NCBI RefSeq assembly: GCF_025502585.1
Contig: NZ_CP106679.1
Span: forward strand, 4,371,501 to 4,435,500
Direction of reading: 5' to 3'
DNA length: 64,000 nt
Origin: Reichenbachiella agarivorans
GTDB lineage: Bacteria > Bacteroidota > Bacteroidia > Cytophagales > Cyclobacteriaceae
The position numbers and the translations under genes are program-made. The notes under the pieces are model-generated. The model was not told where the DNA came from. It did no database searches and saw nothing but the letters and a program-made list of their open reading frames with translations. This document shows, in pieces, positions 45,579 through 54,227 of the stretch; the first letter of the stretch is position 1; every line of letters starts with the position of its first letter.

Positions 45579-46742
45579 TTATATCTTCAAACTAATCTTA
45601 GCTCGATAAAGTAAAGCCGTGATTTGGATAATCAACACCGAAAACAGCAGCGATTTGAGTAATCCCAATGCACCAGTCGTCAGTACATCAGGCAAATCAA
45701 AGCCCACCAAAGTCAAAATCGGATAGACAAAATACGGAATCAAGTAGCAAGTCAATGTGCTGTATCCCGCAGCAGCGATGGGTTGAGCCCATTTTGTAAT
45801 TCCTTTCAGGTCTGTCAACACATAGAGCAGGACAAAAACTACAGTACTGATACCCGCACATATAGCAGTCCACGAAGGAGTCGCCCTGATTTTGGATATC
45901 CCCCACTCAGGTCTGGTCAACAAGCCAAAAATAATCAATACACAGGCCAGACTAATCAAAACTGGCAGCACCAATTTCACCTGCTCTCTGGCGACCAACT
46001 TGCTGTAGATAACGGTAACCAACACACCCATCATCACACTGGCATGATTGGAGGCACTCACGACGATATTGAAATCCAACACTCCCCAATGCATGAATTC
46101 ATTGACGTTGAGTAGTACCAAGACTACGGCAGTCAAGGCTATCCACTCCCATTGATCTCCGATCAACAAATAGGTAGTCGCACAGACCAAATATGCCCAA
46201 CCAATCAACCCCAAAATCCCCCACCAATGGATCAACATCCAATCACCAGAGGCACTTTGGTAGATATAGGCCAAGAAGATCAATATAGCCCAACCCACGA
46301 TCTTGAGGGTGTAAGCAGGGATCACTTTGAATACTTTGGGTTCTTTGTAATTGTTCCATATCAGGACGAAAGCCAAGGCCATCAATATCTGCCAATACGA
46401 CTTACTGATTGGCATCTGATCTCCGTCGATACTCTCCATATTGACCATGTACAAGCCCATGACGACCATCGCAAAAGTTCTGCTCAAGACGTGAAGCATG
46501 ATTTGAGCTTTGGATTCTCCCTTCTTCATTCTGGCCTTGAGTGCATGTGGGATAGACAAACCTACGATGAACAAAAAAGCAGGAAAGACCACATCGGCAA
46601 GCCCCATCCCATCCTCCGCAGCTGCGGTATGCTCCAACCAATCGGGAATACCTGTCAACGACCAAAGATCGTTGACAAAAATCATAAGCATCATGGTCAA
46701 TGCTCTGATGATGTCTATGGATGCTAGCCTGTCATTTGTCAT
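45579..46742 (-). CDS. DUF5009 / heparan-alpha-glucosaminide N-acetyltransferase-like membrane protein
   Basis: 387 aa, about 10-11 membrane helices. Family marks: RLASIDIIRALTMMLMIFVND near the N-terminus and ADVVFPAFLFIVGLSIPHAL, as in HGSNAT/NagX-type acyltransferases. These proteins move acetyl groups across the membrane on to glucosamine residues. Start at ATG 46742, which overlaps the upstream gene's stop by 11 nt; a 6-residue longer frame is less likely. Transcribed right after the GH20 gene, so the two probably act on the same amino sugar. Confidence 0.85.
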   Translation of the reverse strand: MTNDRLASIDIIRALTMMLMIFVNDLWSLTGIPDWLEHTAAAEDGMGLADVVFPAFLFIVGLSIPHALKARMKKGESKAQIMLHVLSRTFAMVVMGLYMVNMESIDGDQMPISKSYWQILMALAFVLIWNNYKEPKVFKVIPAYTLKIVGWAILIFLAYIYQSASGDWMLIHWWGILGLIGWAYLVCATTYLLIGDQWEWIALTAVVLVLLNVNEFMHWGVLDFNIVVSASNHASVMMGVLVTVIYSKLVAREQVKLVLPVLISLACVLIIFGLLTRPEWGISKIRATPSWTAICAGISTVVFVLLYVLTDLKGITKWAQPIAAAGYSTLTCYLIPYFVYPILTLVGFDLPDVLTTGALGLLKSLLFSVLIIQITALLYRAKISLKI

Positions 46743-47823
46743 GCGTACGAATATAATCAATCATCGCACGAAAACTCTCTGCCTGAGCCAAACTAGATAC
46801 ATTGTCACTCTTGCCATGGTAGGCATCTATGAATTGTCCCGTATTGCTCCAAATCGTCTGCATGCTCCCTAGATACTTTGGGCGCATCGTTTTGTTGCTA
46901 TTCACTCGGAATGAATCAATCATTTTCATCTCTGCAATACTCACATCTGCTTTGTTCCAAAAGCAAATAATGACCTGCAATCCTTTGCTAGCAAATATCG
47001 CTGGTGTGGGCTCTGCTACATCGTAGTGCCAATCACAGATCACGACATCTCGCGGAATCATATCTATCGCAGGCTCCGTACCATTGATACTGGCCTCCCA
47101 CATTCCCAAGCCACTCACCTTTCCTTCCAACAATCTATCGCCCCATATCCATAATTCTTGACCATTGGCGGCCAGGTGATTGCGAATCAGCGTGACTTCA
47201 TTGGCATAGAGCTCTGCTTTGTTTTGGCCAGTACAGCGTGGGCATTTTTCATCTCCTATATAAAACACCTCATCCATCCCTGCATGAAAGGCCTTTGCCT
47301 CAAAGACTTCCATGATCTCATCGACCATAGCAAAAACTACATCGTGAACCTCTGGGTGCAGTGGGCAGTAGCTCTTGCAATACAAACTATCCGCATTGGG
47401 CCAAACGTACTCTTCTGGCATCTGGACGTGGGGTGTTTCGTCAAATTGAGGAAACTCCTTGAGCAGGTTTTCCACCTTACCAGCCCAAGACTGATGTCCA
47501 AGCAGGTTAATTTGTGGAATCAATTCAATGCCCTGTGACTTGGCTGTCTTGACGAGGCGCTTCACCTGCTTTTTGGACAGTGCCACCTCATTGCGCAGCT
47601 GAGGATATGACTGGTATTGATAATTGTAATCGACTCTTAGAATGAGTGTATTGATGCCATTGGGACCGAGTTCGTCTTCCATAAATTGAATAAACTGATC
47701 CAAGCCGCTGGGTTGTGGAGCGGCTATACTTAATCCATAAATGGATTTGACTATAGTAGAATCTTGAGCATAGGCTAGATGGCTCAAAGCAAATATCATG
47801 AGGAAGAATAAACATTTTTTCAT
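46732..47823 (-). CDS. GH20-like beta-N-acetylhexosaminidase
   Basis: 363 aa from the ATG at 47823, which gives a signal peptide (FLMIFALSHLAYA-Q). The catalytic region shows the GH20 pair in FHAGMDEVFYIGDE, where D polarises the N-acetyl group and E is the acid, plus LIPQINLLGHQSWAG and a sugar-binding Trp region (WIWGDRL, GMWEASINGTEPA). It removes terminal N-acetyl-glucosamine or -galactosamine. The usual GH20b N-terminal domain is missing, as in short periplasmic forms. Overlaps the downstream HGSNAT-like gene. Confidence 0.87.
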   Translation of the reverse strand: MKKCLFFLMIFALSHLAYAQDSTIVKSIYGLSIAAPQPSGLDQFIQFMEDELGPNGINTLILRVDYNYQYQSYPQLRNEVALSKKQVKRLVKTAKSQGIELIPQINLLGHQSWAGKVENLLKEFPQFDETPHVQMPEEYVWPNADSLYCKSYCPLHPEVHDVVFAMVDEIMEVFEAKAFHAGMDEVFYIGDEKCPRCTGQNKAELYANEVTLIRNHLAANGQELWIWGDRLLEGKVSGLGMWEASINGTEPAIDMIPRDVVICDWHYDVAEPTPAIFASKGLQVIICFWNKADVSIAEMKMIDSFRVNSNKTMRPKYLGSMQTIWSNTGQFIDAYHGKSDNVSSLAQAESFRAMIDYIRTHDK

Positions 47824-48019
47824 GAGACTAAATGTAGACGATCTGACCGATTTCATCATCAAATAATCGCTAAACGTCAAGTTTTAATCGCTGTATGATC
47901 TATTTGGATTCTAAATATTTTTGACTCAATGCTATTGACCATCCATCTTCTCCCTGATTCTGATCATGAAACTAAATTCGTCAACTGGCGTAATCACTTG
48001 TTGAAAAAACCAAATCCTG

Positions 48020-48391
48020 ATGAAACTCAATACATCCATGCCTAAATCCCTGCTTCCATTCTATGAGAGAGAACTAACACAGTATAAGCAGTCATTCCAA
48101 AACGGTGCTCTTCATCGCGCTTGGACTCATCTAGAACGAGCCCACGTCATAGGTCAAAAATATCCTTACGCACACAGCTATGTACACTGGGAGATGTTAA
48201 AATTCGGATTCAAAATCAAGAGTGTCAAAGAGATACTAGGACAAATCCCAAGACTATTGGTTGGAGGCATAAAATCCTTTGTGGGCAAAGTTCCAGTGGG
48301 CAATACGGGCGGATCAAATGTGCCGCCCATGAAATCACTCCCAATCTCACCAGAGATACAGGAGATATTCGTTCAAGCTGGTTTGGCTTAG
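48020..48391 (+). CDS. DUF3703 family protein
   Basis: 123 aa. The DUF3703 pattern is visible as HRAWTHLERAHVIGQKYPYA, then HSYVHWEMLKFGFK and GQIPRLLVGGIKSFVG, with conserved histidines that could bind metal. In other genomes the family often lies near heavy-metal genes, but none are adjacent. Starts at the ATG 48020; a second ATG at 48038 is possible. A perfect 11-bp hairpin (48401-48430) follows the stop. Confidence 0.82.
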   Translation: MKLNTSMPKSLLPFYERELTQYKQSFQNGALHRAWTHLERAHVIGQKYPYAHSYVHWEMLKFGFKIKSVKEILGQIPRLLVGGIKSFVGKVPVGNTGGSNVPPMKSLPISPEIQEIFVQAGLA

Positions 48392-48400
48392 GTAATTCCA

Positions 48401-48430
48401 CCGAATTGCATTCAAGATTATGCAATTCGG
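48401..48430. terminator. Hairpin after the DUF3703 gene
   Basis: CCGAATTGCAT (48401-48411) pairs perfectly with ATGCAATTCGG (48420-48430) across an 8-nt loop. No T-run follows, so a terminator role is possible but not clear. Confidence 0.5.
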
Positions 48431-48514
48431 CAAATCATTGAGACATGTTCTCCCATATTTCTGCGCTTATTATTAACTTAGAGTTTTCTATCTGAGTTGA
48501 ACAATCTTATTATT

Positions 48515-49279
48515 ATGTCTATCACCACAGAAGCAGAAATGAATGGAATGCGACGGGTCAGTCAGGTCGTAGCTCTCACCCTCAAAAAAATGAGAAATCA
48601 TGCCGCCCCAGGCATGTCAACCAAAGAACTTGATGAATATGGTAGTCAGATTCTGAAAGAACATGGCGCCAAATCTGCTCCTTACGAAACTTATGGCTTC
48701 CCTGGGTGGACCTGCATCAGTGTCAACAAAGAAGCCGCACACGGCATCCCCTCCAATCAAAAAATACTGAAAGAAGGTGACCTCATCAATATAGACGTGT
48801 CAGCAGAGCTGGATGGGTATTGGGCAGACAATGGAGGGTCATTCGTCTTGGGCAGAGACATTCATGGTTATCAACCCTTGGTGGATGCGTCCAAAAAAAT
48901 CCTATTCAATGCCATCAACCGTATAAAAGATGGAGCCAAAATTTCCGAAATTGGTAGGCACATCGAATTAGAGGCTAACAAACACGGATTCAAAGTCATC
49001 AAAAACCTGGCTGGTCATGGAGTAGGCAAGAGTCTACACGAAAAACCAGAGAACATTCTCAACTACAGAGACAAAAACAACAAAGAGAAGTTTAGAAAAA
49101 ATTCTGTTGTAGCCATAGAGACCTTCATCTCTACCAAGTCCAGCGAAGCAGTGGAACAACCGGATGGTTGGACATTGGTGGGCAACAGAGGTGGATTTGT
49201 CGCCCAGCACGAGCACACGATCATGGTGACCGAGAATCAACCCATCATACTCACAGAATCCAACGATATTTGGAAATAG
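48515..49279 (+). CDS. map: Methionine aminopeptidase, type I
   Basis: 254 aa from the ATG at 48515 (a TTG at 48497 is less likely). Removes the initiator Met. Metal ligands: two Asp in NIDVSAELDGYWADNGGS, His in AGHGVGKSLHE, Glu in AIETFISTK and Glu in AQHEHTIMV. The NIDVSAELDGYWADNG reading is closer to the YflG-like group than to E. coli Map, so this may be a second isozyme next to a main one elsewhere. Confidence 0.93.
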   Translation: MSITTEAEMNGMRRVSQVVALTLKKMRNHAAPGMSTKELDEYGSQILKEHGAKSAPYETYGFPGWTCISVNKEAAHGIPSNQKILKEGDLINIDVSAELDGYWADNGGSFVLGRDIHGYQPLVDASKKILFNAINRIKDGAKISEIGRHIELEANKHGFKVIKNLAGHGVGKSLHEKPENILNYRDKNNKEKFRKNSVVAIETFISTKSSEAVEQPDGWTLVGNRGGFVAQHEHTIMVTENQPIILTESNDIWK

Positions 49280-49513
49280 CTGCGCTAAACCAAACAACGC
49301 GGAATTGTATTGTCAATTCGGCTCGATCGCTATGATCCTGTCCTAATTATTGGGGTATGATCACCATCCTTTTTCTGATACCATTTGTTCTTGTTAAGTT
49401 CAGATGCGATTTCAGTTGTTGTCATGGGTTGCTCATGTTGCAATGAGAAGTTTTTCTATGGCTGCATGTAAGGTCATGATGCAAGTAGGATATGCACTAT
49501 ACAAGTAGTTTTT

Positions 49514-49975
49514 TTATTCTTTTTCTATTGTGAAGGATGCTGTCAAACCAACACTAAAATTTCTAGGAAGCTTCTCTACTCCAAAAATGGCTCTTGAATG
49601 TTCACCTTTCTTTTCTAAGACTTTTACAAATAAGTCAGATGCCCCGTTCACAACTTGGGGTGAATCATCCCAATTTTCGCCTGACTGGAAATAAGCATCA
49701 ATATGATTCAATCCAACAATTTTCTCAAATCCAACCTTTTTGTCAATCTGAGCCAAAACATTCAAGGCACAAAGTTCCATTGCTTTATATCCATCATCAG
49801 TATTAAGAGCATCTCCTAAACGTCCTTGATAGAGATATTTTTCATTATGGATTGGAAACTGGATTGCTATATATGCGATACTCTCTCGAATATTTACTGA
49901 AACATAACTTCCTCCCGGACTTGATACATTGGGTAATTTATATCCGTATTTGTCTAAGTTCTCTTTAGGTGTCAT
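49514..49975 (-). CDS. RidA (YjgF) family protein
   Basis: 153 aa, the longer RidA subgroup (about 25 residues over the usual 128). Seen: GGSYVSVNIRESIAYIAIQFP, LYQGRLGDALNTDDGYKAM, LCALNVLAQIDKKVG and NGASDLFVKVLEKKGEHSR, with a late AIFGVEKLPRNFSVG. Members deaminate reactive enamines or imines from PLP enzymes. No amino-acid gene is adjacent, so the substrate is not suggested. Confidence 0.85.
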   Translation of the reverse strand: MTPKENLDKYGYKLPNVSSPGGSYVSVNIRESIAYIAIQFPIHNEKYLYQGRLGDALNTDDGYKAMELCALNVLAQIDKKVGFEKIVGLNHIDAYFQSGENWDDSPQVVNGASDLFVKVLEKKGEHSRAIFGVEKLPRNFSVGLTASFTIEKE

Positions 49976-50200
49976 TGTCTCTTTTAATTACCCACAACAT
50001 TTGAGCATGCGGAGCTTTTTTGTCCGCACACTTGCCTTATGGCATCATCAAAAGTAAGAGGTTTTTTCATTCAATTTCTTAAAAAGAGCTGAGACAGAAT
50101 AATATTTCGTTACATAACTCCTGCAAAATATCATCCCTTGCGACCTCTGCACAAAGATGTAACTGGGCTGCACAAACCTCGCTGGCCTCTGTATATCACG

Positions 50201-51088
50201 CTATTCATTTTGGCACTCCTCAAACATGGATATGAAATCCTTGAAGTGCTTTTTGCTGCTGTCAGCATTGCGAATCACAATGAATATGCTGCGCTGCAAC
50301 CCATTCATACTGATAGGTTTGAAAACCAAATCCTTCTGATTCTCAAAGGACTTGATAGCCCATTTGGGAATACACATCACGCCCATGTCAGCCTTGACCA
50401 TCTCCAATGCCACTTCGGTAAGTGGGATGTCGGATATCCTACTTGGAAGGATATTGTTAGGTTTCAGAAAATGCTCATAGACAGATACTGTATCCAATGG
50501 ATAGGAATGAATCAACAGGTGCAAGTCTGCAAAATCCGCCGCTTCAATATATGCCTTCTCGCTGAGTTGGTTTTCCTTGTGCATCAGCATGCATACCTCA
50601 TCATGAAAGACCTCATAGCAGGACAAGGCTTGATTAGAAGACTTGGTCGTCACCAGTGCCAGGTCTATGTCGTAGGACAGCAATTTGGGGATCGGCTGAT
50701 GTGTGGCATCATAGACAAACTCCACCTCAATATTGGGGTAGAGCAGGGACATGTCTTGAAGAAACGAGGGAAACAGCAAATAGAAAGAATAACACTCCGA
50801 ACTAACTCTGATTTTGCCGCCAGAGTCATGTTTGATGTTTTTGATTTGATTGAGCTTTTCATCTATAGAGGCCAAGACATTGTTGGCAAGTTGATAGAGC
50901 TCCACCCCCTCCTCCGTCAGATCCCATTGATTTCTTTTCCGTGCAAAAATTTTGAACCCCAAACGCTCCTCAAATTCCTTTAGCTGATGACTGAGCGCTG
51001 ACTGTGTCAAAAAAAGCTTTGCGGATGAATTAGCGATATTTCCTTCGTCCGCGATGGTTTTGACAAGTCTTAAGTGTTTTAACTCCAT
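50201..51088 (-). CDS. LysR-type transcriptional regulator (MetR-like)
   Basis: 295 aa from the ATG at 51088. Winged HTH at about 1-60 (MELKHLRLVKTIADEGNIAN, LTQSALSHQLKEFEERLGF) and a LysR substrate domain (about 90-290). The first 70 residues resemble MetR. Divergent from the HPP gene with 136 nt between starts, in which two ACTACGTAnT sites lie (see finding); this favours control of the HPP gene and self-repression. The longer frame from 51142 adds 18 residues that do not fit the family. Confidence 0.9.
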   Translation of the reverse strand: MELKHLRLVKTIADEGNIANSSAKLFLTQSALSHQLKEFEERLGFKIFARKRNQWDLTEEGVELYQLANNVLASIDEKLNQIKNIKHDSGGKIRVSSECYSFYLLFPSFLQDMSLLYPNIEVEFVYDATHQPIPKLLSYDIDLALVTTKSSNQALSCYEVFHDEVCMLMHKENQLSEKAYIEAADFADLHLLIHSYPLDTVSVYEHFLKPNNILPSRISDIPLTEVALEMVKADMGVMCIPKWAIKSFENQKDLVFKPISMNGLQRSIFIVIRNADSSKKHFKDFISMFEECQNE

Positions 51089-51091
51089 GTG

Positions 51092-51099
51092 CAAAACTA
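51092..51099 (-). promoter_or_regulatory. -7 box of the LysR gene, overlapping an ACTACGTAnT site
   Basis: TAGTTTTG on the minus strand, 4 nt from the ATG, and its 5' part coincides with the palindromic site ACTACGTAAT (51096-51105). A regulator bound there would block the promoter. Confidence 0.45.
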
Positions 51100-51175
51100 C
51101 GTAATCGCATTCAACTGCTATTTGAAAAAATTCCATGCTCAAGTCAAAATTTAATCAACTAACAAACTACGTAGT
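51096..51175. promoter_or_regulatory. Pair of ACTACGTAnT sites 70 bp apart (putative LysR operators)
   Basis: ACTACGTAAT at 51096-51105 and the perfect palindrome ACTACGTAGT at 51166-51175, both preceded by CAAA. LysR regulators bind such dyads in divergent spaces. Assignment is inferred from position and symmetry. Confidence 0.5.
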
Positions 51176-51224
51176 AGGTCTGCTTACAACTTGCTTTGCA
51201 CTTTGATTTTCATTGCACAACAAC

Positions 51225-51848
51225 ATGACTGGAAATAAGCAACACAGGAATATTAGAATCGTCCGTTATATTTTATACCGCGAGACTTTGGTAGATTTTA
51301 AAGAACATTTTTGGTCCTTTATCGGATCTTTTTTCGGGATAGGTGTGATAGGATATATCCAAAACAGCTACCTCAGTATTTCGGACAATATTTTCTTGAT
51401 TGGCTCATTCGGAGCATCCAGTGTCTTGATTTATGGTGCGATTCAGAGTCCATTGGCACAGCCTCGCAACTTGATTGGAGGGCATTTGGTATCTGCTGTT
51501 ACAGGCGTGACGATCAGTTATCTCTTGCCTCATTCTGTACTGGTCGCTGCACCATTGGCCGTATCACTATCCATCGTGTTGATGCAAATCACCAAGACAC
51601 TACACCCACCAGGTGGAGCTACTGCCCTGATTGCAGTGATTGGATCTGAGAGCGTCAAAAGTCTCGGGTTTTGGTATGTACTGTATCCGGTGTTTTCTGG
51701 AGCCTTGATATTGCTACTGGTGGCACTGGTGGTCAACAACATGACCTCCAAACGCCAATACCCTACCAGCAAGCGACATACTCGCTTGATCAAAAGCAAT
51801 CTTCCTTTGTCCAAACTGTTGAAGAAAAGGACTCAAAAATCTGTATGA
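51225..51848 (+). CDS. HPP family membrane protein
   Basis: 207 aa from ATG 51225 (a TTG at 51213 is the longer alternative). Four to five helices with the HPP signature: APLAQPRNLIGGH-like (SPLAQPRNLIGGHLVSA) and KTLHPPGGATALIAVIGS. Related plant proteins transport nitrite; the bacterial role is unproven. Basic C-terminal tail (KSNLPLSKLLKKRTQK). Divergent from a LysR regulator that probably controls it. Confidence 0.85.
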   Translation: MTGNKQHRNIRIVRYILYRETLVDFKEHFWSFIGSFFGIGVIGYIQNSYLSISDNIFLIGSFGASSVLIYGAIQSPLAQPRNLIGGHLVSAVTGVTISYLLPHSVLVAAPLAVSLSIVLMQITKTLHPPGGATALIAVIGSESVKSLGFWYVLYPVFSGALILLLVALVVNNMTSKRQYPTSKRHTRLIKSNLPLSKLLKKRTQKSV

Positions 51849-51875
51849 CTGCAGCTCAAGGTAAACTGTGCTGCA

Positions 51876-53012
51876 TCAATTAACAACAAACTTCTTGGTT
51901 ATAAGCTCGCCTTGTTCAGTCTGTGTTTTGACTAGGTAAACTCCATGAGCCAAATACCTGACATCCAATTGGTAGCTTGTCGAATTGACTGAACTAGATT
52001 GGATGAAATAGACTCTACCTCCATTCAAGGAAATAATTTGTATCTCTTGGATATTAAATGCATGATCAGCAACCAAATGAATTTGGCCATCTGTCACAAC
52101 AGATGGATACAAACTAAACTCCTCTGAGGCAGAACCTCCATAGGTTGACAGTCTGACTTGATCGAAGTATTCAAACTCTCCATCAAAATCCACTTGCTTC
52201 AATCGATAATAGCTAGTTGAAGACTGGACAGTAAAATCGTGGTAGATGTATTCGATTTTGGTATTAGAGTTACCATGCCCAGCCACTCTAGCTATCTCAT
52301 AATAATCTATCCCATCATCCGAACGCTCCACAGAGAAATAATCATTGAATATCTCGGTCGTAGTAGCCCAAGTCAGCGAGGCAGATTTTGAGCTTTGACT
52401 CCAACTTGCATTGAAATAGAGCAAATCAACTGGGAGAGTTCCAGCACCACCTCCGGCAACATACTCTTCTATTGTAGTAAATCCATCTGTACTCAAATCG
52501 TCTATAACATTGATAGCTGGCCCAGGACTTCCATTACTAGTCATACCTGTTGTTGTCCCATCTGTATAGACACTCCCTGCACCTGTAAAGAATCCATTAT
52601 TACCTTCAGTAGAAATACTTCCTTTAACAACTAAAATTCCGCCAGCTTCGATATTAGCACCTGCATTGTTTTTGCCCATTTGGAGATTACCAAAAATGAT
52701 CAAAACATTGTTTGGACCAATATTAATACCCGCGCCATTTTTACCTGAATTAAATAATACATCCCCCTGTACTATAAGAGTATCATTGACGGTCAGTATT
52801 CTGTTATTTGTATTCGAAAAAGAAATGCTTTGGTCAGAAATCACATAAGAGTTGATAGTAACATTTCCAAGGTTCGTATATCCAGGAGCAGTACCTCCAT
52901 TCCAAGTAGCACCTGTTGCCCAATTGCCATCAGCCACTGAGGTCTGTGCAGAAGCATCCAATGCTACCAGATAAAATAAAATCACGAAAAAACAGTATAT
53001 TATACTTTTCAT
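51876..53012 (-). CDS. Secreted protein with type IX secretion C-terminal sorting domain
   Basis: 378 aa; signal peptide (about 1-22, DASA-Q). N-terminal region (about 25-200) has a repetitive beta-helix or polymer-like pattern rich in N, G, S and T (LNSG-like segments, NVLIIFGNLQMGKNNAGANI). A linker (AGGGAGTLPVDLLYFNASW) leads to a fibronectin-like domain and a T9SS type A CTD (about 300-378; SLYPSVVTDGQIHL, then VRYLAHGVYLVKTQTEQGE). It is exported across the outer membrane and probably attached. Confidence 0.85.
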   Translation of the reverse strand: MKSIIYCFFVILFYLVALDASAQTSVADGNWATGATWNGGTAPGYTNLGNVTINSYVISDQSISFSNTNNRILTVNDTLIVQGDVLFNSGKNGAGINIGPNNVLIIFGNLQMGKNNAGANIEAGGILVVKGSISTEGNNGFFTGAGSVYTDGTTTGMTSNGSPGPAINVIDDLSTDGFTTIEEYVAGGGAGTLPVDLLYFNASWSQSSKSASLTWATTTEIFNDYFSVERSDDGIDYYEIARVAGHGNSNTKIEYIYHDFTVQSSTSYYRLKQVDFDGEFEYFDQVRLSTYGGSASEEFSLYPSVVTDGQIHLVADHAFNIQEIQIISLNGGRVYFIQSSSVNSTSYQLDVRYLAHGVYLVKTQTEQGELITKKFVVN

Positions 53013-53265
53013 AGGTTGTATAGATTTAAGACTACTTGTCGAGTCTGTCTTTATTCTAAATAAACTTTGGGGGCTGATTACTCAAGATTAGATGAGCAAA
53101 GTAAAGTGGAATTGTCGTCAGAATTGACTCAATTCCCTAGATTCTCTAAAAATTGGGCTTTTACACTTAGAGGCCAATAGGTAAAACAATTAATTATCAC
53201 AAATTTTCCGTGACCTAGCCCTAGCGATAGTAGGAATAACTCCTAAAGGTGGATTTAAACGATAA

Positions 53266-54159
53266 TTAAGCGGTTTTGATCCCCTTCCTCTTTCTCAAGG
53301 CAAAGAGATTGCCCAACACGATCAAGACTACGCCTCCAAAAGCAAACCAGGTCAATTGGTAATCTTCGAAGAGTGTAGAGAGGAAAATAGAAATGATGGG
53401 AATAACCACCAAGGCATAAGCAGCCTTGTCTGCGCCGATTCTCCCCACCAATGTCAGGTAAAAACCAAAGGCAGTAATCGACCCAAATATAGACAAGTAC
53501 AGCAAAGACAATATGTAGGATTGCGTCCACTCAAAGGTAAACTCCTTGCCCAAAATCATCGCCAAGAGTGCCATCAACCCTGCACCATAGACCATCCCAA
53601 ATGCATTGGCCTGAACCACGGGAATACCCGCAGCAGAGTTGCGTGCAGAAGCAAGATTGCCCAAGGAGGCCAACACGACTGACAACATCGCTATCCCAGA
53701 GCCCAACAGGATTTGTTCTGAATAGGCCATGAAGAAAAATTCCTTGCTGAAGATCAATGTCGTCCCTGTCAAACCCAAAATAGCACCGATCATTACTCCT
53801 TTGTTGATCCTTTTTCCCATCAGAAAATAACCCAATATCGAATTAGAAAAGACAATGGTTGAAAAAGCAACCGCCATCAATCCACTAGGGATATACTCCT
53901 CTGCTTTGTATGCCATCCAATAGTTGATCCCAAACAAAAAAGCACCCTGCAAAGCCATGAAGAAATGTTGCCTTGGGGTAAACCTCATCGGTACCTTTCT
54001 GATCAAACAATACAGCATCATGAGCGTACCCGCCACCAGGTAACGGTAAACTACAGAAATGAGCGGATCGACCTTGCCCAATTGAAAAGTAATGACGAAC
54101 CAAGTAGAACCCCAAATCAATGCGGGGATAGCGTACAAGAGAAAATTAGATGGAGGCAT
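53266..54159 (-). CDS. EamA family (drug/metabolite) transporter
   Basis: 297 aa, ten helices in two EamA repeats (about 5-140 and 150-290), starting PPSNFLLYAIPALIWGSTWF and ending VLIVLGNLFALRKRKG. The substrate of such exporters is generally unknown. No partner genes. Confidence 0.88.
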   Translation of the reverse strand: MPPSNFLLYAIPALIWGSTWFVITFQLGKVDPLISVVYRYLVAGTLMMLYCLIRKVPMRFTPRQHFFMALQGAFLFGINYWMAYKAEEYIPSGLMAVAFSTIVFSNSILGYFLMGKRINKGVMIGAILGLTGTTLIFSKEFFFMAYSEQILLGSGIAMLSVVLASLGNLASARNSAAGIPVVQANAFGMVYGAGLMALLAMILGKEFTFEWTQSYILSLLYLSIFGSITAFGFYLTLVGRIGADKAAYALVVIPIISIFLSTLFEDYQLTWFAFGGVVLIVLGNLFALRKRKGIKTA

Positions 54160-54227
54160 GTATAATTTTTAGATCAAGGAAAGAAAGCTTATACGCAGAC
54201 TCGACAAAAAGCAGATGAAAGTTCTGA

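Noticed and set aside
46152-46727. 191-codon plus-strand frame opposite the HGSNAT-like gene
   Set aside because: Antisense to a clear membrane protein; the His/Gln/Asp-rich content is what the opposite strand of membrane helices gives.
49300-49321. Possible second copy of the CCGAATTGCAT hairpin after map
   Set aside because: Only six of the arm bases pair; similar to the hairpin at 48401-48430 but too weak to claim as the same element.
50138-50983. 281-codon plus-strand frame opposite the LysR gene
   Set aside because: It is the antisense of a clear LysR regulator, lacks known domains and has a poor amino acid make-up (many His, Cys and Gln).
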